From positions 1,713,001 to 1,777,000 of the forward strand of contig NC_088299.1 in the NCBI RefSeq assembly GCF_032854445.1: DNA of 64,000 bases, read 5' to 3'. Made by a program: the position numbers and the translations under genes. This DNA is from Liolophura sinensis. Its lineage: Eukaryota > Mollusca > Polyplacophora > Chitonida > Chitonidae. Below the pieces are notes generated by a model. The model ran no database searches and was not told where the DNA came from. It was given only the letters and a program-made list of their open reading frames with translations. Positions 10,775 through 23,503 of the stretch are shown here, in pieces (the stretch's first letter is position 1; every line of letters starts with the position of its first letter).

Positions 10775-13720
10775 TCCCTGTAGATGTACCTTGATGTTTA
10801 CATTGCATGACAAAGGTTGATCTGAGATGATGTAAATGTAGTTCCAGTGGAATGTCTCTAGGCGGAAATGCACTTCCACACTGCATCAAAGGGTCAAAAG
10901 AAGTTAACCGTGTTCTTTTCTGTACACAAAAAACATTTAAAACAGACAAGAACTGTGCTGAAGGCAATATTTTTGGCTGTTTGACAGCAAGATTTCTTTG
11001 GATTTCCACTTTTCATGCTTTCAATGTACTTTAATTCAGATTCAATGCATGATGAAGACTTTCATTTAGAACAATTAAACACCTTAATATCATTCAACAC
11101 TACGATACAATTACCGATTATTATTCAGTATTTATTTTATTTATTCAGTACTCATTTTATTCATTAAAAAAGCCTCTGGAGACTGGTATAATCAACAGCT
11201 GGAGCCGAAGCACTGGTCATGAGTGATACACTAGTACGACTTCAGATATGTCAGATATGATTAGCACACGAGTAATGCCAATTCTGTCCAAGGCTACACG
11301 TGAGTGTGACATTCCTGTATTACAGGGACAAGCCCAATCCGAGCTGATAGCTGCTCGAAAGATGGAAAATACCTGGCCCTAGTTCGCCTGTACTTCACTC
11401 TTTGTCACCTACTTCTAGAGGGATATGCTGCTCTTAAAGCCCCCTTGTTAGTCTGCATACCATGGTTCAGCCCTGTTGCTTCCTGACCAGACTCGTAGTA
11501 CAGGTTACAAACACAAGCTTATTGCATGCAATTTACAGACTGGAGTGTTCCGCCAATAAAGACAATTGCCACATCACTTGTAGGCGCCTGGTTATGCAAA
11601 CAGAGTCAATTTTTTTATCTGAGGCATCTTTGTTCTGAAGAAAACTGACCTTACCCAAAATGCCAGAAAAAGAAAGCCTACTGGTTTTTCATGAACCCAT
11701 AAAAACATGTTTTTTTTTTTTTTCAAACTAAGATCTAAAGCCAATTGGTAATTCAGCAAGCTGTGAAAATTCAAGAGTAGTGGGGCTTGGTGAACATAGC
11801 TTGATTGCTTAATTGGTTCACACAGTGCCACAATGTAATGAGTAGATTGTAAAGACTGAGGAGTTTCTAGCTTGATGAATGCTATGTTCTGCTATGTAAA
11901 ATTGGTGAATCTCAGCTCTATGCATACATAAAAATGTAGAAGGTCAGGCTGAGCTGGGATCTGACGTACCGTTATTTACATAATTGTAGATGATTTTTCA
12001 CTTGCAACTATAACTACCATGCCGTGCACTTTAAAAGGTGTGAAGGCCATTTGTTGGGAGCTCTGCTGTAATACCTGTACGCACGTACACACGCTTGTAT
12101 AAATGACTGCAAAAAGTTGTCCTGGAGGCGGAAGATTGGGGTTGGCAACCCGTCCAAGGGTCTGTCACACAAGTCTTTTTGAAAATGGTTCATCACGTTG
12201 AAGTGAAACTTGGTTAATGGCCTTACAGTAATAAGTTACAGATCAATCTGTAGCTATATGTCCCTACATCCATTTTCAACAAAATTATGTCCTTTTTGTT
12301 AAAATTTGGTTTAATGCTAATCAAAACACTAATCACCACATTGATGGAAACTTGGTACATGGCTTTTGGGTCTGTTTAGACCACTTCCAACACAATTACA
12401 GCCATTTTTGTTCTGTTATGGCTTCCACATGGCTATTATTCTGTTGGCACAAACTGGTAGGGGACATGTATAGCTTCTGGAATACTCCCAGAGTGCTTGT
12501 CTTTCATGAACTATCTAGATCGGGATTGTCACTGTTGAAGGAAAGGAGAGTTGTGTTAATCCATTCTTATACCTTCTATCAGCACAGCTTCCAGAGTATT
12601 AGTGGCAGTAAATGAGGTAATTATCCAGTAACTTCAACAGAGAGAAGAAAGTACATCAACAAGGTAGTTGCCTCATTTCAATTTGGACACAAAGCTCTAG
12701 GATCATACTGTATCGATTTTCACAGAAAGCTCACAAAACCACCTGCAATAACAGAATTTCCAACAACACCATTTTGAGATACTTCACCAAAAATAATTAT
12801 AGTATATTACATATGTACCACTACCGTGGAAAGTCAATCTCAGATTCAAGAGATTCAGTCTGAGTCTTGGAGAAGGAATTTCTAGATTTCCGCTCTCTTT
12901 AATTTGACCAGAAGTGAGAGGAATCATACGGTTCACGGCATTTGCAATGCGTTGACGCCAACTTGTCTTTCATCAATATGGCATGCAAATATGAGTCACA
13001 TATGGGAAAATTTGTCAGGGGCTCAGTGGTTTATCCCTAGTGCTCATTTTATTAAACTCACAAAACTGACCAGTATAATATAAATGAAAAATTCTTTTGA
13101 ATTTACATGAAATGTTAAGCAAAAATCATGTGTCAAAATTAACCTTCACTTAAAATGATACAGAACCAATGCTGGCCATGGATATAGGGCTTCTTAACTC
13201 TACAGCCTTGGTGACCCTAGAATAAATCTACCATACGTAAAATTCAGCTGGACTTGTCTATCTCTCAGATCAGCCAATCAGATTCTGTATCCCTTTAAGT
13301 AAAAAGCAGAATGAATTTCCATTTCAACAATTTAACATATGAACATCTGCATAACAATTGTCACCCCATTGATTTCAAAAGTATTTCCCTGACTAAAAGA
13401 TACCTTCAGAGCATTTTGATAAACGAAATATATTTACAGTCCTTCAGATGAAAATATGTTTGTATAAATTTTAGCATCTCTGAAATTTTATTTAATGGCC
13501 AGGAGTCCACCCAGACTTGCATTACTGGGTGTCTTAAGGGGCATCATGGCATCTCGTGTTCGGATCATGAAGCAACTCTCACTAATTTCAAATGTCGTAA
13601 CACTGTTCCTGGTCAAATTATGTTGTCACCAGTGTCCCTGGTCAGATTATGGTAGTCACATCTCCTTGTTGACTACCCTAATTCCTCAATCTTGTTGCAT
13701 ATGAAAAGATCAACTTTCAG
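10775..13720. other. Non-coding stretch
   Basis: No gene recognised. There is a poly(T) run at about 11709-11723 and short open frames (11592-11831 minus, 12352-12615 plus, 13495-13704 plus) without known motifs. Confidence 0.35.
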
Positions 13721-13860
13721 TTCAATTTATGCACATTTTTCATTTGATTTTGGAGACCAAACTACACTGGTGTGATTGGCCACTTTCAGGCCTTCACAAA
13801 AACTATAATTTTTATCAGTCAACACAGAATAGTGCCATCAGAATATTCTTGAATGAACAG
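13721..13860. repeat. Dispersed repeat R1, copy 2
   Basis: Homologous to 2731-2872 in the same orientation, sharing CAATTTATGCA, TTTGATTTTGGAGACC, GATTGGCCA, AGAATAGTGCCATCAGAATATT and the spacing between them. Clear but diverged. Confidence 0.7.
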
Positions 13861-15092
13861 CTTGCAAACATGAGAAAATGTTGAAGAATTACAGTAAAAC
13901 TACCAATGTATTTAGCCAACCTGCTCTAAGTTCAATCTGTCCTGCAATGTTCAACACAGGCATTTTTATACAGCTGAATACTGTATTTCATGGATGCCTT
14001 AGCTGATAATTTTTAGCAATACAGTATAACCGAGTTGAGCTTTCTGTACAGATGGTATTAGAGTGGTCATGCAGCCACCAGCTGTGCAGCAAGCCCCAGT
14101 TAGAGCATGCTTCCTGGCCCACAACAGGTAGTAAACTCACCTGGCAGGAACTGACAGAAGCATGTTTATACATACACATGCATGTTTTGTGATTCTGGAT
14201 GTGTGTTGCAAAAAGTATGGTTCTCTAAGACTGACTGCATTCTCAGGGCAGTCCTCTGTTTTACTTCTTGTGAATTTAATTGAGGAAAATGCTAAGCGAA
14301 AAGTGACAAACCTGGCATGGCTGTCATGAGTTGCTCTATCTACTGAGGTGGTGGGAAAACACAGGCCTGTCTACAGTATAAACAAGTGAATGACAAAATA
14401 TATCAAGAATAAAACTCCAACCATGAAAATTGTGAATTTCTTCTGAACTACTGATCTGTAAAGTGACTTCACTATCTGGAAATAACCACACTTATACTCG
14501 AGTTAAACCTGGAAAAATCAGACTGTCAATGGCCTCATTGATCCTATCAACGCGCAATGGGGAATTGTAAGAAAAGGCTGCGGCATATAATTCTCTCCAT
14601 GTAGCTAGTGCTTTACCCCAGCTATTATGTCAGCCGCCAGGTCTTCCTCAGACTTCTGTCGATCTACGCAAAGTTTATTCTAACCGTTAACGTGAATAGC
14701 TAAATAAGATACATATCCATGTGTTCAGTGTAAACACCTGGAACTTAAATTACTGGCAAATATTTCATCTTATATTTATTAAATATTATCTTATTAAATA
14801 TTTGATTTTTATTCAGATTTCTACCCCACTGCACCACTGAACGTGTCCATACACCACCAGTGTAAATAACACCGCACGGGTATTCCTACCAGACAAAAAC
14901 AAGGTGAATAATGTACGTGCACAATATGAAATTACTGAATATAAATGGGCAACAAAGTTCACAGACTATAGTAACTTAAATGTCCAGGTAGTTATTCACC
15001 AGACTAAGGCTGGTTGACATTGAAAGCGCATGCCACTGATCTGCATATAGGCCTTTATTCCAAAGAGAGTTTTTGTACTATAACATAGGTGG
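13861..15092. other. Non-coding stretch
   Basis: No gene recognised. The AT-rich segment at about 14755-14815 has repeated AAATATT words. Confidence 0.35.
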
Positions 15093-15143
15093 GCTGGACA
15101 ATTTCAGGATAACAGACATATCCTTTGCCCATTACTTTATAAC
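15093..15143. repeat. 51-bp inverted repeat, left arm
   Basis: The reverse complement of this segment occurs at 15496-15546 with one mismatch (50 of 51). It begins GCTGGACAATTTCAGGATAA. The right arm sits as an insert inside the minisatellite at 15355-15790. Such near-identity points to a recent inverted duplication. Confidence 0.9.
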
Positions 15144-15354
15144 TGTACTTACAGCATGATGCAACGTGCTAAGCATATTTCCTTAAGAGATTGAAGAGAT
15201 CTCTTTGTGAGATGGGAAGGGGCTCATTAACATGGCTTTGAAAAATGACTAGGTTATATATTACATGTCCACATGGTTTTGTCAGGACGAAGTCCCAACT
15301 ACAACAATCACATTTATAATTCTGCTTATAGAAAAGTGGAAATGGATCTTTCTG

Positions 15355-15790
15355 AAACACCATGTGTCTTGCAGTATGCAAAACCACCTTGTCTTGGAAT
15401 AAGCAAAACCATGTGTCTTGCAGTATGCAAAACCACCTTGTCTTGGAGTAAGCAAGACCATGTGTCTTGCAGTATGCAAAACCACCTTGTCCTTGGTTAT
15501 AAAGTAATGGGCAGAGGATATGTCTGTTATCCTGAAATTGTCCAGCAAAACCATGTGTCTTGCAGTATGCAAAACCACCTTGTCTTGGAGTAAGCAAAAC
15601 CATGTGTCTTGCAGTATGCAATATCACCTTGTTTTGAAGTACGCCAGGCCTTGTCTCTTGCAGTATGCAAACCCATGTGTCTCGCAGTATGGCAAACAAA
15701 ATGTCTTGCAGCACATAAAACCATGTTTCTTGCAGTACACAAAACAATGTGTGTTGAAATATGCAAACCTATGAGTCTTGCAGTACAAAA
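15355..15790. repeat. Minisatellite, about 49-bp unit
   Basis: Units carry ACCATGTGTCTTGCAGTATG, then CAAAACCACCTTGTCTTGGA and a GTAAGCAAA link. The first four units are nearly identical, while those after about 15620 decay to shorter variants built on TCTTGCAGTA. The foreign segment 15496-15546 interrupts the array. The array is open in several frames on both strands (such as the 192-residue minus frame with CKTHGF repeats). This is a by-product of repetition, and I do not call it a gene. Confidence 0.9.
15496..15546. repeat. 51-bp inverted repeat, right arm
   Basis: Reverse complement of 15093-15143 with a single mismatch (GGGCAGAGG here, GGGCAAAGG in the partner). It is inserted between two units of the 49-bp minisatellite. 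Confidence 0.9.
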
Positions 15791-15829
15791 ACCAGGTAGC
15801 ATGCTAAAACTACATGCGAAGTTAGGTTA

Positions 15830-17131
15830 GAGACTCCAGCTAAAAACCATCTAGGTTCCACACTGTCTGAGAATTGAGCAATTTTTTGGTGATGTTATAT
15901 GTATAGTGGTCAAATTTCAGAAATTTATAAAGCCTTATAATGAAGTTACTGTATGCTTAAAGTCAAGATCTGTTTAGTGCATAATTGACTAGCTTTTAAA
16001 GCTACCTGATTCATGATCTAATTTAGATGAACTCTAGGTCACAAGGGGATTATGGGTATGTCAATCTACGATTAGGACGAATGGAGTCTAGGTATCAGTT
16101 ACTGCGGACTTCGAACACAGTGTCCATGGGGACAGTTCGGAAAGTATTTGTCCCAACCAGGGTGAGGTCGTCTGTGACAAGGTCATACCAGAACAACCAG
16201 CAGGTGTGCAGCTAACAATGTGTTTGCCAAATTAGCCATGTCACTTTACCAGCTTGATGTCAGGTACTGAAGATTAAATCCCAGGTAATGCAGGCTAACT
16301 TTATAGGAACATTCTCTCTAAAAGTTCGAGAAGCCAAGTTGCTAGTTATTATCTACCCAACAGCCTAGGAGAAAAAACCCATTTCACAGATTGTTTGTTG
16401 CTCTCTCACACCCGTAACTTTGCTGCTACAAGCTCTTATATAGAGCTTTGTTCAGGGCGGAAAAGTGGGTCCAAATTACTAACAGCATTATTACTAGATT
16501 TCCCATCACCTTCACATGCACATTACATGAGTGTATAGTGCACAAGATTGGATTATCACCTGAAATGCATCTTCAGAGCTGTTGGTATGCACCTCAAATA
16601 GTTCCTAACAAGTAGGTCCCCAGCATTTAACTGACAGAGTTTCGCCCCAAAAACTAAGTGCATTGTAATTAAATTGTGGTTTGTTCCTTTGTTCTTAAAT
16701 TAGCCAGATCGATGGGTGAAATCCAAGAGCCTAATAAACAAAAGAGCCACTACAGGATCATGTGAAAGAAGATCTCCCTGCGGGGATCAAGAGAGGCGAT
16801 GAAAACAAGGAAGGTGGTGGACAGCCACAGCACAATTAACACTCGACATCAGCAGCTCATCTCGCCAGCATACGTCGTCATTCCTCAGATCAGGGCTGCA
16901 TGGACTCTCTCAATTTGACAGTCTAGATTAGTATTCTCAACAGCTGGAGCCTCATCTGAGCTTACAAAGTTTTAAGTGACACAAAACACGGCTAAATCCA
17001 GACTTGAGCATGGCCAGCGTATAAAGTCTTCTTATTTTTTTAGATAAATTTAGTTCTTGTCTAGGTGCACATCTTTTATTAGCAGTAGTGTAAATTGAAA
17101 GACACAAATATTATCTGACTAAATAAATTCT
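15830..17131. other. Non-coding stretch
   Basis: No gene recognised; the frame at 16027-16215 has no known motif. Confidence 0.35.
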
Positions 17132-17385
17132 GTCTACATCACAGGTAATTCTTCTAATTCTTAGGACAGATATAAGAAGAGCTGAAATCAAAGAATTATA
17201 TTTCTCTTTTAGTGTTTTTGAAAAGTATGAGATATGAGTATGTTGTTCATTAAATTGACTAATCAAAAAAAAAAACAAAAAAAACAAAAAACAAAATGAA
17301 ACTAAATATGCCTGCTAGAATTACATGTATACTGGCTAAAAAGAGCAGATCAGGTGTTGTGTAAATTAGATGAATTAGGGTGCAT
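17132..17385. repeat. Dispersed repeat R2, copy 1
   Basis: Homologous to 30500-30750. Shared landmarks are ACAGATAT..GA.GCTGAAA, GTATG..ATATGAGTATGTT, an A-rich tract and TAGAATTACATGTATACTGG followed by CTAAAAAGAGCAGA. The A-rich tract (17264-17297) sits in the same relative place as a shorter one in the partner. Element class unknown. Confidence 0.75.
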
Positions 17386-18635
17386 GACTTACTCCTAATC
17401 AAAATGAAATCATTTATGCCTGATAATTTGTCGACATAAACTGCATAAATACATGCAAACTCCCACATGATAAGACTACCTTAGGCAAGCTGGGATTATC
17501 ACAGCAGTGGGCTGTGGAATAAAAGAGAAAGGTTACCAATTAACAGGAGTTACCAATTACCAACAGCATAGCTGGTTTTAAAAGCTGTTTGATCACGCCT
17601 ACACAGAGCCTGAATCCCAAAGTTTGGACGGAAACCACATTGATTGTTGATGTTTTATGTCATTACATTTAAGCTTTTAATCAAAATCACCTGGGAAACC
17701 CATACAGTTTTACCCTTTACATAAGCTGTACCACATCTGAACAAAATGTTGTCATGTTTTCTCGTCCTACCTATGGAGTGCAGCTTTGGACGATATGTAG
17801 GTGTGCTCGAACAGAATACCACAGGTAACTGAGAAAAATTCATACTAAGGTAACTGTTCTGCTCTTTCTTCAGTTTTCATCGGACGGAGTGTGGCAAACT
17901 AATTCATTCTCTTTGCCTCTTTATGTCTAAATATCATAAAAACATCTGTGCCGGTGTAACATCACAATGTCCTAAATCAAGCCAAAAGGTTGAGGATTTA
18001 GGGTAAAACTTACAATTAATTTTTAATTCTAAGAAACCCTCAAAATCCACTGTTTTCATAAATTAAATGCAAATCATAATGTTACATTTTAAATCAGCTT
18101 TTTCTTTTCTTCATTTCATGTTTATAAGTATGTAGTGGGATGACAACATGATAGAATGATAACCTCTGGATCAAACAACTTGTATTCCCTGTTGTGTGTG
18201 GATGAGAGCTTACAACCACATCCTGGAGTCTCCTCTTGGTTGTCTATTACCAAAGTGGCTTTAATGCTGTTAACCATACATGTAGGGCAATCAGGAAATG
18301 CTACCGATGTCTATCTGGCTGGAAGCTTAATAGCACAGGGCCAAGTTCCGCCAGTCCACCATCCTGGAACAAAGCGCGCACTACTCACTGCTACCAGACA
18401 GCTGTTCACAGACTGTGAAGGTAAAAGTTAGGTGAACTGATCAGAACACTATATATAGACGGAATTAGCTTCATGGATCAGGGGCAAATGTCTGTCCTCT
18501 GAGCTTCCTGTGTAAAAAAAATACATCGTAAATGAACCATTTGTGCAGCCTAATATGCATTCCCCAGCTTAAAAGTATTTCAGGATTCCTTAACCTACAC
18601 ATACAATGACACAATGATACAAAGAATTTCTGTTG
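17386..18635. other. Non-coding stretch
   Basis: No gene or repeat recognised. Frames at 18156-18431 and 18236-18418 overlap each other and have no motif. Confidence 0.35.
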
Positions 18636-18649
18636 TCTTAACGTATATA

Positions 18650-18776
18650 TTTATTAATTATTTGATTGATGTTTTACGCCGTACTCAAGAATATTTCATT
18701 TATACGACGGCGGCCAGCATTATGGTGGGAGGAAACCAGGCAGAGCCCGGGGGAAACCCACGAACATCCGCAGGTT
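18650..18776 (-). mobile_element. SINE-A, 5'-truncated, with target-site duplication
   Basis: The 3' half of SINE-A runs from TTGATTGATGTTTTACGCC to GAAACCCACGAACATCCGCA on the minus strand and lacks the tRNA-like head. Flanks TCTTAACGTATATA (18636-18649) and TCTTAACATATATA (18777-18790) match at 13 of 14 positions. The duplication abuts the truncation point, so the copy inserted in truncated form, as in target-primed reverse transcription. Confidence 0.9.
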
Positions 18777-18790
18777 TCTTAACATATATA

Positions 18791-21042
18791 GGTACAGGGA
18801 TTAAAGACTTCTGCTGTTTTAATATCGCCTTTTCATAAACAGGCACATGCCAATCTAGTAGATAAATGGCCTCTGAACCATCACTTTGTACACAAGCCCA
18901 TTCACATAGAGTAAAAATTTGGTAGCAGTAAAATCACTATTATTACACACACTAGTAAAACACAAGTAGAGTAACTACTTGTGTATTACGTTAAACTCAT
19001 CAGTGTCACTACAGGATTTTGGAATACACTAGTAAATGTCACCAAGAAACATTTGCTACCGTTTGCTATCCATTTGACATAATGGATTACAAAAATACAC
19101 ATAAATGTAGCAAATAAACTTTCTGAACAATTTGTCTTTCTCATGTAAGCAGGATAACATTTTCACAAGGTCAGAATAAATATATGGTGTTTATATTATC
19201 AATTTTAGAAATTATTATCTGCATGGGATTGGAATTCAGCTTTGAAATGGGACAAACTTTTACAATATATTAAATATACCGATACAGTTCTGGCAGCGCA
19301 TACGTAAGCTAAAATCGCTCCAGCTACAAATATGACTAAAGAAGCAAATGTGGGGTAAAACAAATGAAATTAATGCCTCTCGTGAATTCCAAGTGAGTTT
19401 TCTTTACAGCATGTATATGCAGACTGCTGGTTCCATTTGAACTGAAGTGTTATTCTGTTAGCCATAAATAAATAGCCATTTGAAAAAATTTCTCTTTTTT
19501 AGGAATAAGCTAGCCCAATCTCTGTTATTCTCCCCCCATTAGTATGCAAATATGTCCTCTAAAGGTAAAAAAAAAAAAAAAAAAAAATATACCAGGGCTA
19601 ATTTCTATATGCTTATAACATAAATAAACATTTGCTTCCATCAAGATATAAACATGAAAATCGTTGGCTGTTGTCACTAAAACCAATGTTGTGTGTTTTT
19701 GAATCATTAATGATGGAGGTTTAATCATGCATTTCAGTAAAGATATAATGCACATCTGGCATATGCTACAAATTCTAATCTGTTCTAAGACTCAATTCTG
19801 TTCTAAGATTCGGACAATATACTTCATACTGCTATTGTTGCCAGATTTTATGGAACTACATGTGCTAGATTAAGTATGATCAATGAATCCCAATCACCAA
19901 TCAACCAGCTGCCTTTAAAAAAAATGCTCCCCAATGTGTGTCAAAGGGTCATGAATGGAGACTACTCCCTGTCACATTAGACGAAGAGAGGACCTTGGCA
20001 GATACATGTCAACACTTATGTATGTAACCTTCATTTAAGGTAGACACTTGCTTATTGACTATGGCCAGGGCACACTTGCTAAATAGCTGAGAGGATCTCT
20101 GATCGCTGATATTGGACAATCACATGCTAAATTAGGTGATGCACATCAGGAGATGGAAATCTATACTAAAAGCCACAGTCAACATTTTCTTCATTTCACA
20201 GTGTGTAAGAAAATATTAAGTCAAGAAAATAAATTTTACATGTAAAATGGTGCGAACTGAAAGCATCCATCTATTCCGTATCTTGACATCAATCCTAGAT
20301 TACTCGTTCCCCCCCCCCCCAAATTTATTTATAATTAAAATACCATAACAATGATAAAAAAAACTGGAACAAACAAGAATGTGGATATTTGTGAAGATTT
20401 GAGATATATCCCTTTGAGCACAAAAAGCTTGATTCAACTGGATTTAAGTGTAACTACACAGTCTCCATAAACTTTTATCTGGCATCTGTTTTGTTCTGGC
20501 AACTGCTGCTTTATATCACAAATGACATCAACTAGATCACTTAAATAGTAAAAAAAAAAATCACTGATTGTTCAAGAATTGATAAAAATCAGATTGAGTC
20601 AGACAAAAACACATCAATTTCATTTACACAGCATTATTTCACTAACTTAACTTAAATGGATATTCATCAAAATGTCAACGGCCCAGGGGACAGCTGAACC
20701 ATCAGATCCGGAGTTTTACTTCTCCGGAAGGAAATGCATTACATGATGTTAAGGCTGGTACAATAGCCCGTCTAATCAATGACAGCAGTAGTTTGGATGA
20801 AACTCAGTGCCCAGCTTACTAATTTATAGGTTACTTCATCTGCTTCATTGTCAATTGACTAGTAAGCAACGAGGGAATGCGAGATGTTTATTAACTTGTA
20901 AAAGCTGCATGCATAATTAGCCTTCCTTGCAGTAATTAGAGACATAGAAATGTTACATTCCACTTACCGGTACTGACTTAGGTATCTAAAGTTCAGGGTT
21001 TACTGACCCCTAAGCAAACCACTTTCAATGAACAATAATGGA
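18791..21042. other. Non-coding stretch with homopolymers
   Basis: No gene recognised. A poly(A) run lies at 19566-19587 and a poly(C) run at 20309-20320. Confidence 0.4.
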
Positions 21043-21228
21043 GTGAGTAAGTGAGTGCTTGGGGTTTAACGTCGTGCTTAACAATTTTTCAGTCATATAA
21101 CTATAAAGGAATCCTTATGGTGTATGTAATGTGCCTCCTTGTTGCAAGACGGATTTCCACCGCTCTTTTATCTAGTGCTGCATCACTGAGACCACTTACC
21201 GAAGGTAAGTAAGCTGCCCTGCCCAAAT
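21043..21228 (-). mobile_element. SINE-B, 3' half
   Basis: The (GAGT)n tail, GCTTGGGGTTTAACGTCGTG, TTGCAAGACGGATTTCCACC and CTTACCGAAGGTAAGTAAGC follow in the minus-strand order of SINE-B and stop at about GCCCTGCCC. A plus-strand SINE-B begins 120 bp further on, making an inverted pair. Confidence 0.9.
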
Positions 21229-21344
21229 ACATGCATTCAAACATACAAAAACAGCTATATGCAACTGCATATTCATGGTTTCATCATTTCGTTAAAGTGT
21301 CTTTTTCTCATCTAAATTACTACTTAAATTACTTCGGTAGTGTT

Positions 21345-21813
21345 GTGCGTCCGCTTTGAGAGCGGTAGATCCACGGTCAAACCTGGGTCGAGTCTCACCT
21401 AAAACTTAAAAAGAGGAAGTTTAGCGTCCTTGCTTGGCGTTCAGCATGAAGGGGATAGTGCAACGGTTGGCTTGTACATATTGGTATAATGTCTCACTTG
21501 CCTTTGGTAAGTCGTCTCAGTGAAGCAGCAGTAGATAAAAGATTTATTTATTTATTTATTTGATTAATGTTTTACACTGTACTCATGAATATTTCACTTA
21601 TAGGACGGTGGGCAGCACTATGGTGGGTGGAAACCGGGCACACCCAGGTTGCTGACAGACCTTCCCACTTACGGCCGGAGAGGAACACTAGTTAATGGTG
21701 GGTGGAAATCCGCCCTGCAACAAGGAGGCACATTACATACACTTTAAGGACTCCTTCGTCGTCATATGACTGAAAAAATGTTAAGTACGACGTTAAACCC
21801 CACTCACTCACTC
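21345..21813 (+). mobile_element. SINE-B interrupted by a SINE-A
   Basis: The tRNA-like GAGAGCGGTAGATCCACGGT with CAAACCTGGGTCGAGTC leads through AGCATGAAGGGGATAGTGCA to AAGCAGCAGTAGATAAAAGA. A SINE-A then intrudes (21541-21692). SINE-B resumes at GGTGGAAATCCGCCCTGCAA and ends in AAACCCCACTCACTCACTC. A younger element therefore sits inside an older one. The head starts late, so the A box is degraded or missing. Confidence 0.85.
21541..21692 (-). mobile_element. SINE-A nested in SINE-B, 5'-truncated
   Basis: The (TTTA)n tail, TTGATTAATGTTTTACACTG, ATGGTGGGTGGAAACCGGGC and GACCTTCCCACTTACGGCCG are SINE-A minus strand, ending at GGAGAGGAAC. Sequences on either side (CAGTAGATAAAA and CACTAGTTAAT) may be a decayed duplication of the SINE-B target. 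The order of insertion places SINE-A activity after this SINE-B copy. Confidence 0.85.
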
Positions 21814-22073
21814 AATAGTGTTGTTCATAGCAGTCAAGATTGCCTCACTTTTATTACATTTGTTACGTGATCTTCCTTTTTATAACAAGATAAGTTGAGT
21901 TCAATGTTTACACTGTGAGGAGCTTATCATCTATGGGGAATATTATGGGACACCAGTAATAAAGGTATTATTTTGCAAAGTGCAGGTTTTTTTTTTTTTC
22001 TGTATGTTTAGATACTGTTTTCCATAGTCTTCTTATGTTGCTAGCACTTCTGTTTCTCCTTCTTTTATTAAAA

Positions 22074-22200
22074 GGATGAATGACTGAATGAATGAAACCT
22101 TTATTTAAAGACAGTAGATCTGTCAAATTGATCAATTTGCTCTTCCCAGACGCCCTCTATAACAATACACGAAGATTAAACAAGTACTAACAGTATATAC
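22074..22200 (-). repeat. Possible LINE 3' tail
   Basis: On the minus strand the segment ends in AAATAAAGGTTTCATTCATT followed by more CATT units. That is the layout of a retrotransposon 3' end with a short tandem tail. No reverse-transcriptase coding sequence lies next to it. The call rests on tail style only. Confidence 0.35.
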
Positions 22201-22765
22201 ACTTCCATTCTTTCAAAAACGTGAAAACAGTCAATAATACATCATTACATGTACATATCCGCTTATATCAATTTACCGATTGAAATAAATTTTCAAATAA
22301 CTTGACTTATAAAAGCAGAAAGTGATGGTGCTGTTTTGATTAAACATTCTAAACTGTTCCATGCATGACAGCCCACTATCATTACTATGGGCATAATACA
22401 ACCTATATCACACGGGCGACAAGGTATGATTATTAATTTCACAAATTAGTGACTACAGTAGAAATTTGTTATATATCTACGTGCATATACGGTACAGTTG
22501 ATACTTGCTCAGTTGAACAGGAATTATGTTCCTGTGACAGATTATGTTATAGGTCCAGATTCAAACATTATCTGGTGTTGCCTTGATCCAGGAGTAGACA
22601 TCCAAACCCACTTAACACCCATACCTTTAACTCAACGGCTAGACATGGGTCATTTCATCCTGAGTGGGCAAGATACATGCCAGTTCCTTGTCACTAAAAC
22701 AAGACAGTACACTTGGCATATGCCTTTTTCCTGTCTCTGATTTTTACATAGGCCATTTTCTCAGG

Positions 22766-23503
22766 CCGAGCAAGACATATACCACTTCCCAGTGACTGAA
22801 CAACATGTGCCACTTCCTAGTGACTGAACAACATGTGCCATTTCCCAGTGACTGAACAACACATATGCTACTTCTCAGTGACTGAGTAAGACATCTGGCA
22901 CTTCATAATGACTGAGCAACATGTGCCACTTCATAGTGACTGAGCAAGACATCTGGCACTTCATAATGACTGAGCAACATGTGCCACTTCATAGTGACTG
23001 AGCAACATGTGCCACTTCATAGTGACTGAGCAAGACATCTGGCACTTCATAATGACTGAGCAACATGTGCCACTTCATAGTGACTGAGCAACATGTGCCA
23101 CTTCCCAGTGACTGAACAACACATATGCTACTTCTCAGTGACTGAGTAAGACATCTGGCACTTCATAATGACTGAGCAACATGTGCCACTTCATAGTGAC
23201 TGAGCAAGACATATGCCACTTCATAATGACTGAGCAACAAGTGCCACTTCGTAGTGACTGAGCAACATGTGCTACTTCATAGTCACTGAGCAACATGTGC
23301 CACTTCATAGTGACTGAGCAACATGTGCCACTTCATAGTGACTGAGCAAGACATATGCCACTTCATAATGACTGAGCAACATGTGCCACTTCATAGTGAC
23401 TGAGCAACATGTGCTACTTCATGGTCACTGAGCAAGACGTGACACTACACAGTGACTCAGCAAGACATATGCCACTTTCTAGTGACTGAGCGACATGTGC
23501 CAC
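22766..23503. repeat. Minisatellite, 28/30-bp units with higher-order pattern
   Basis: About 26 units based on TGACTGAGCAACATGTGCCA followed by CTTCATAG (28 bp), alternating with a 30-bp variant carrying AGCAAGACATCTGGCACTTC. The two variants recur in ordered blocks, so multi-unit segments have duplicated. Unit length is not fixed, and there are no unique spacers, so it is not a CRISPR-like array. Confidence 0.9.

Noticed and set aside
15169-15747. 192-residue minus-strand frame with CKTHGF repeats
   Set aside because: It coincides with the 49-bp minisatellite, other frames and the plus strand are equally open there, and it starts and ends in unrelated flanks.
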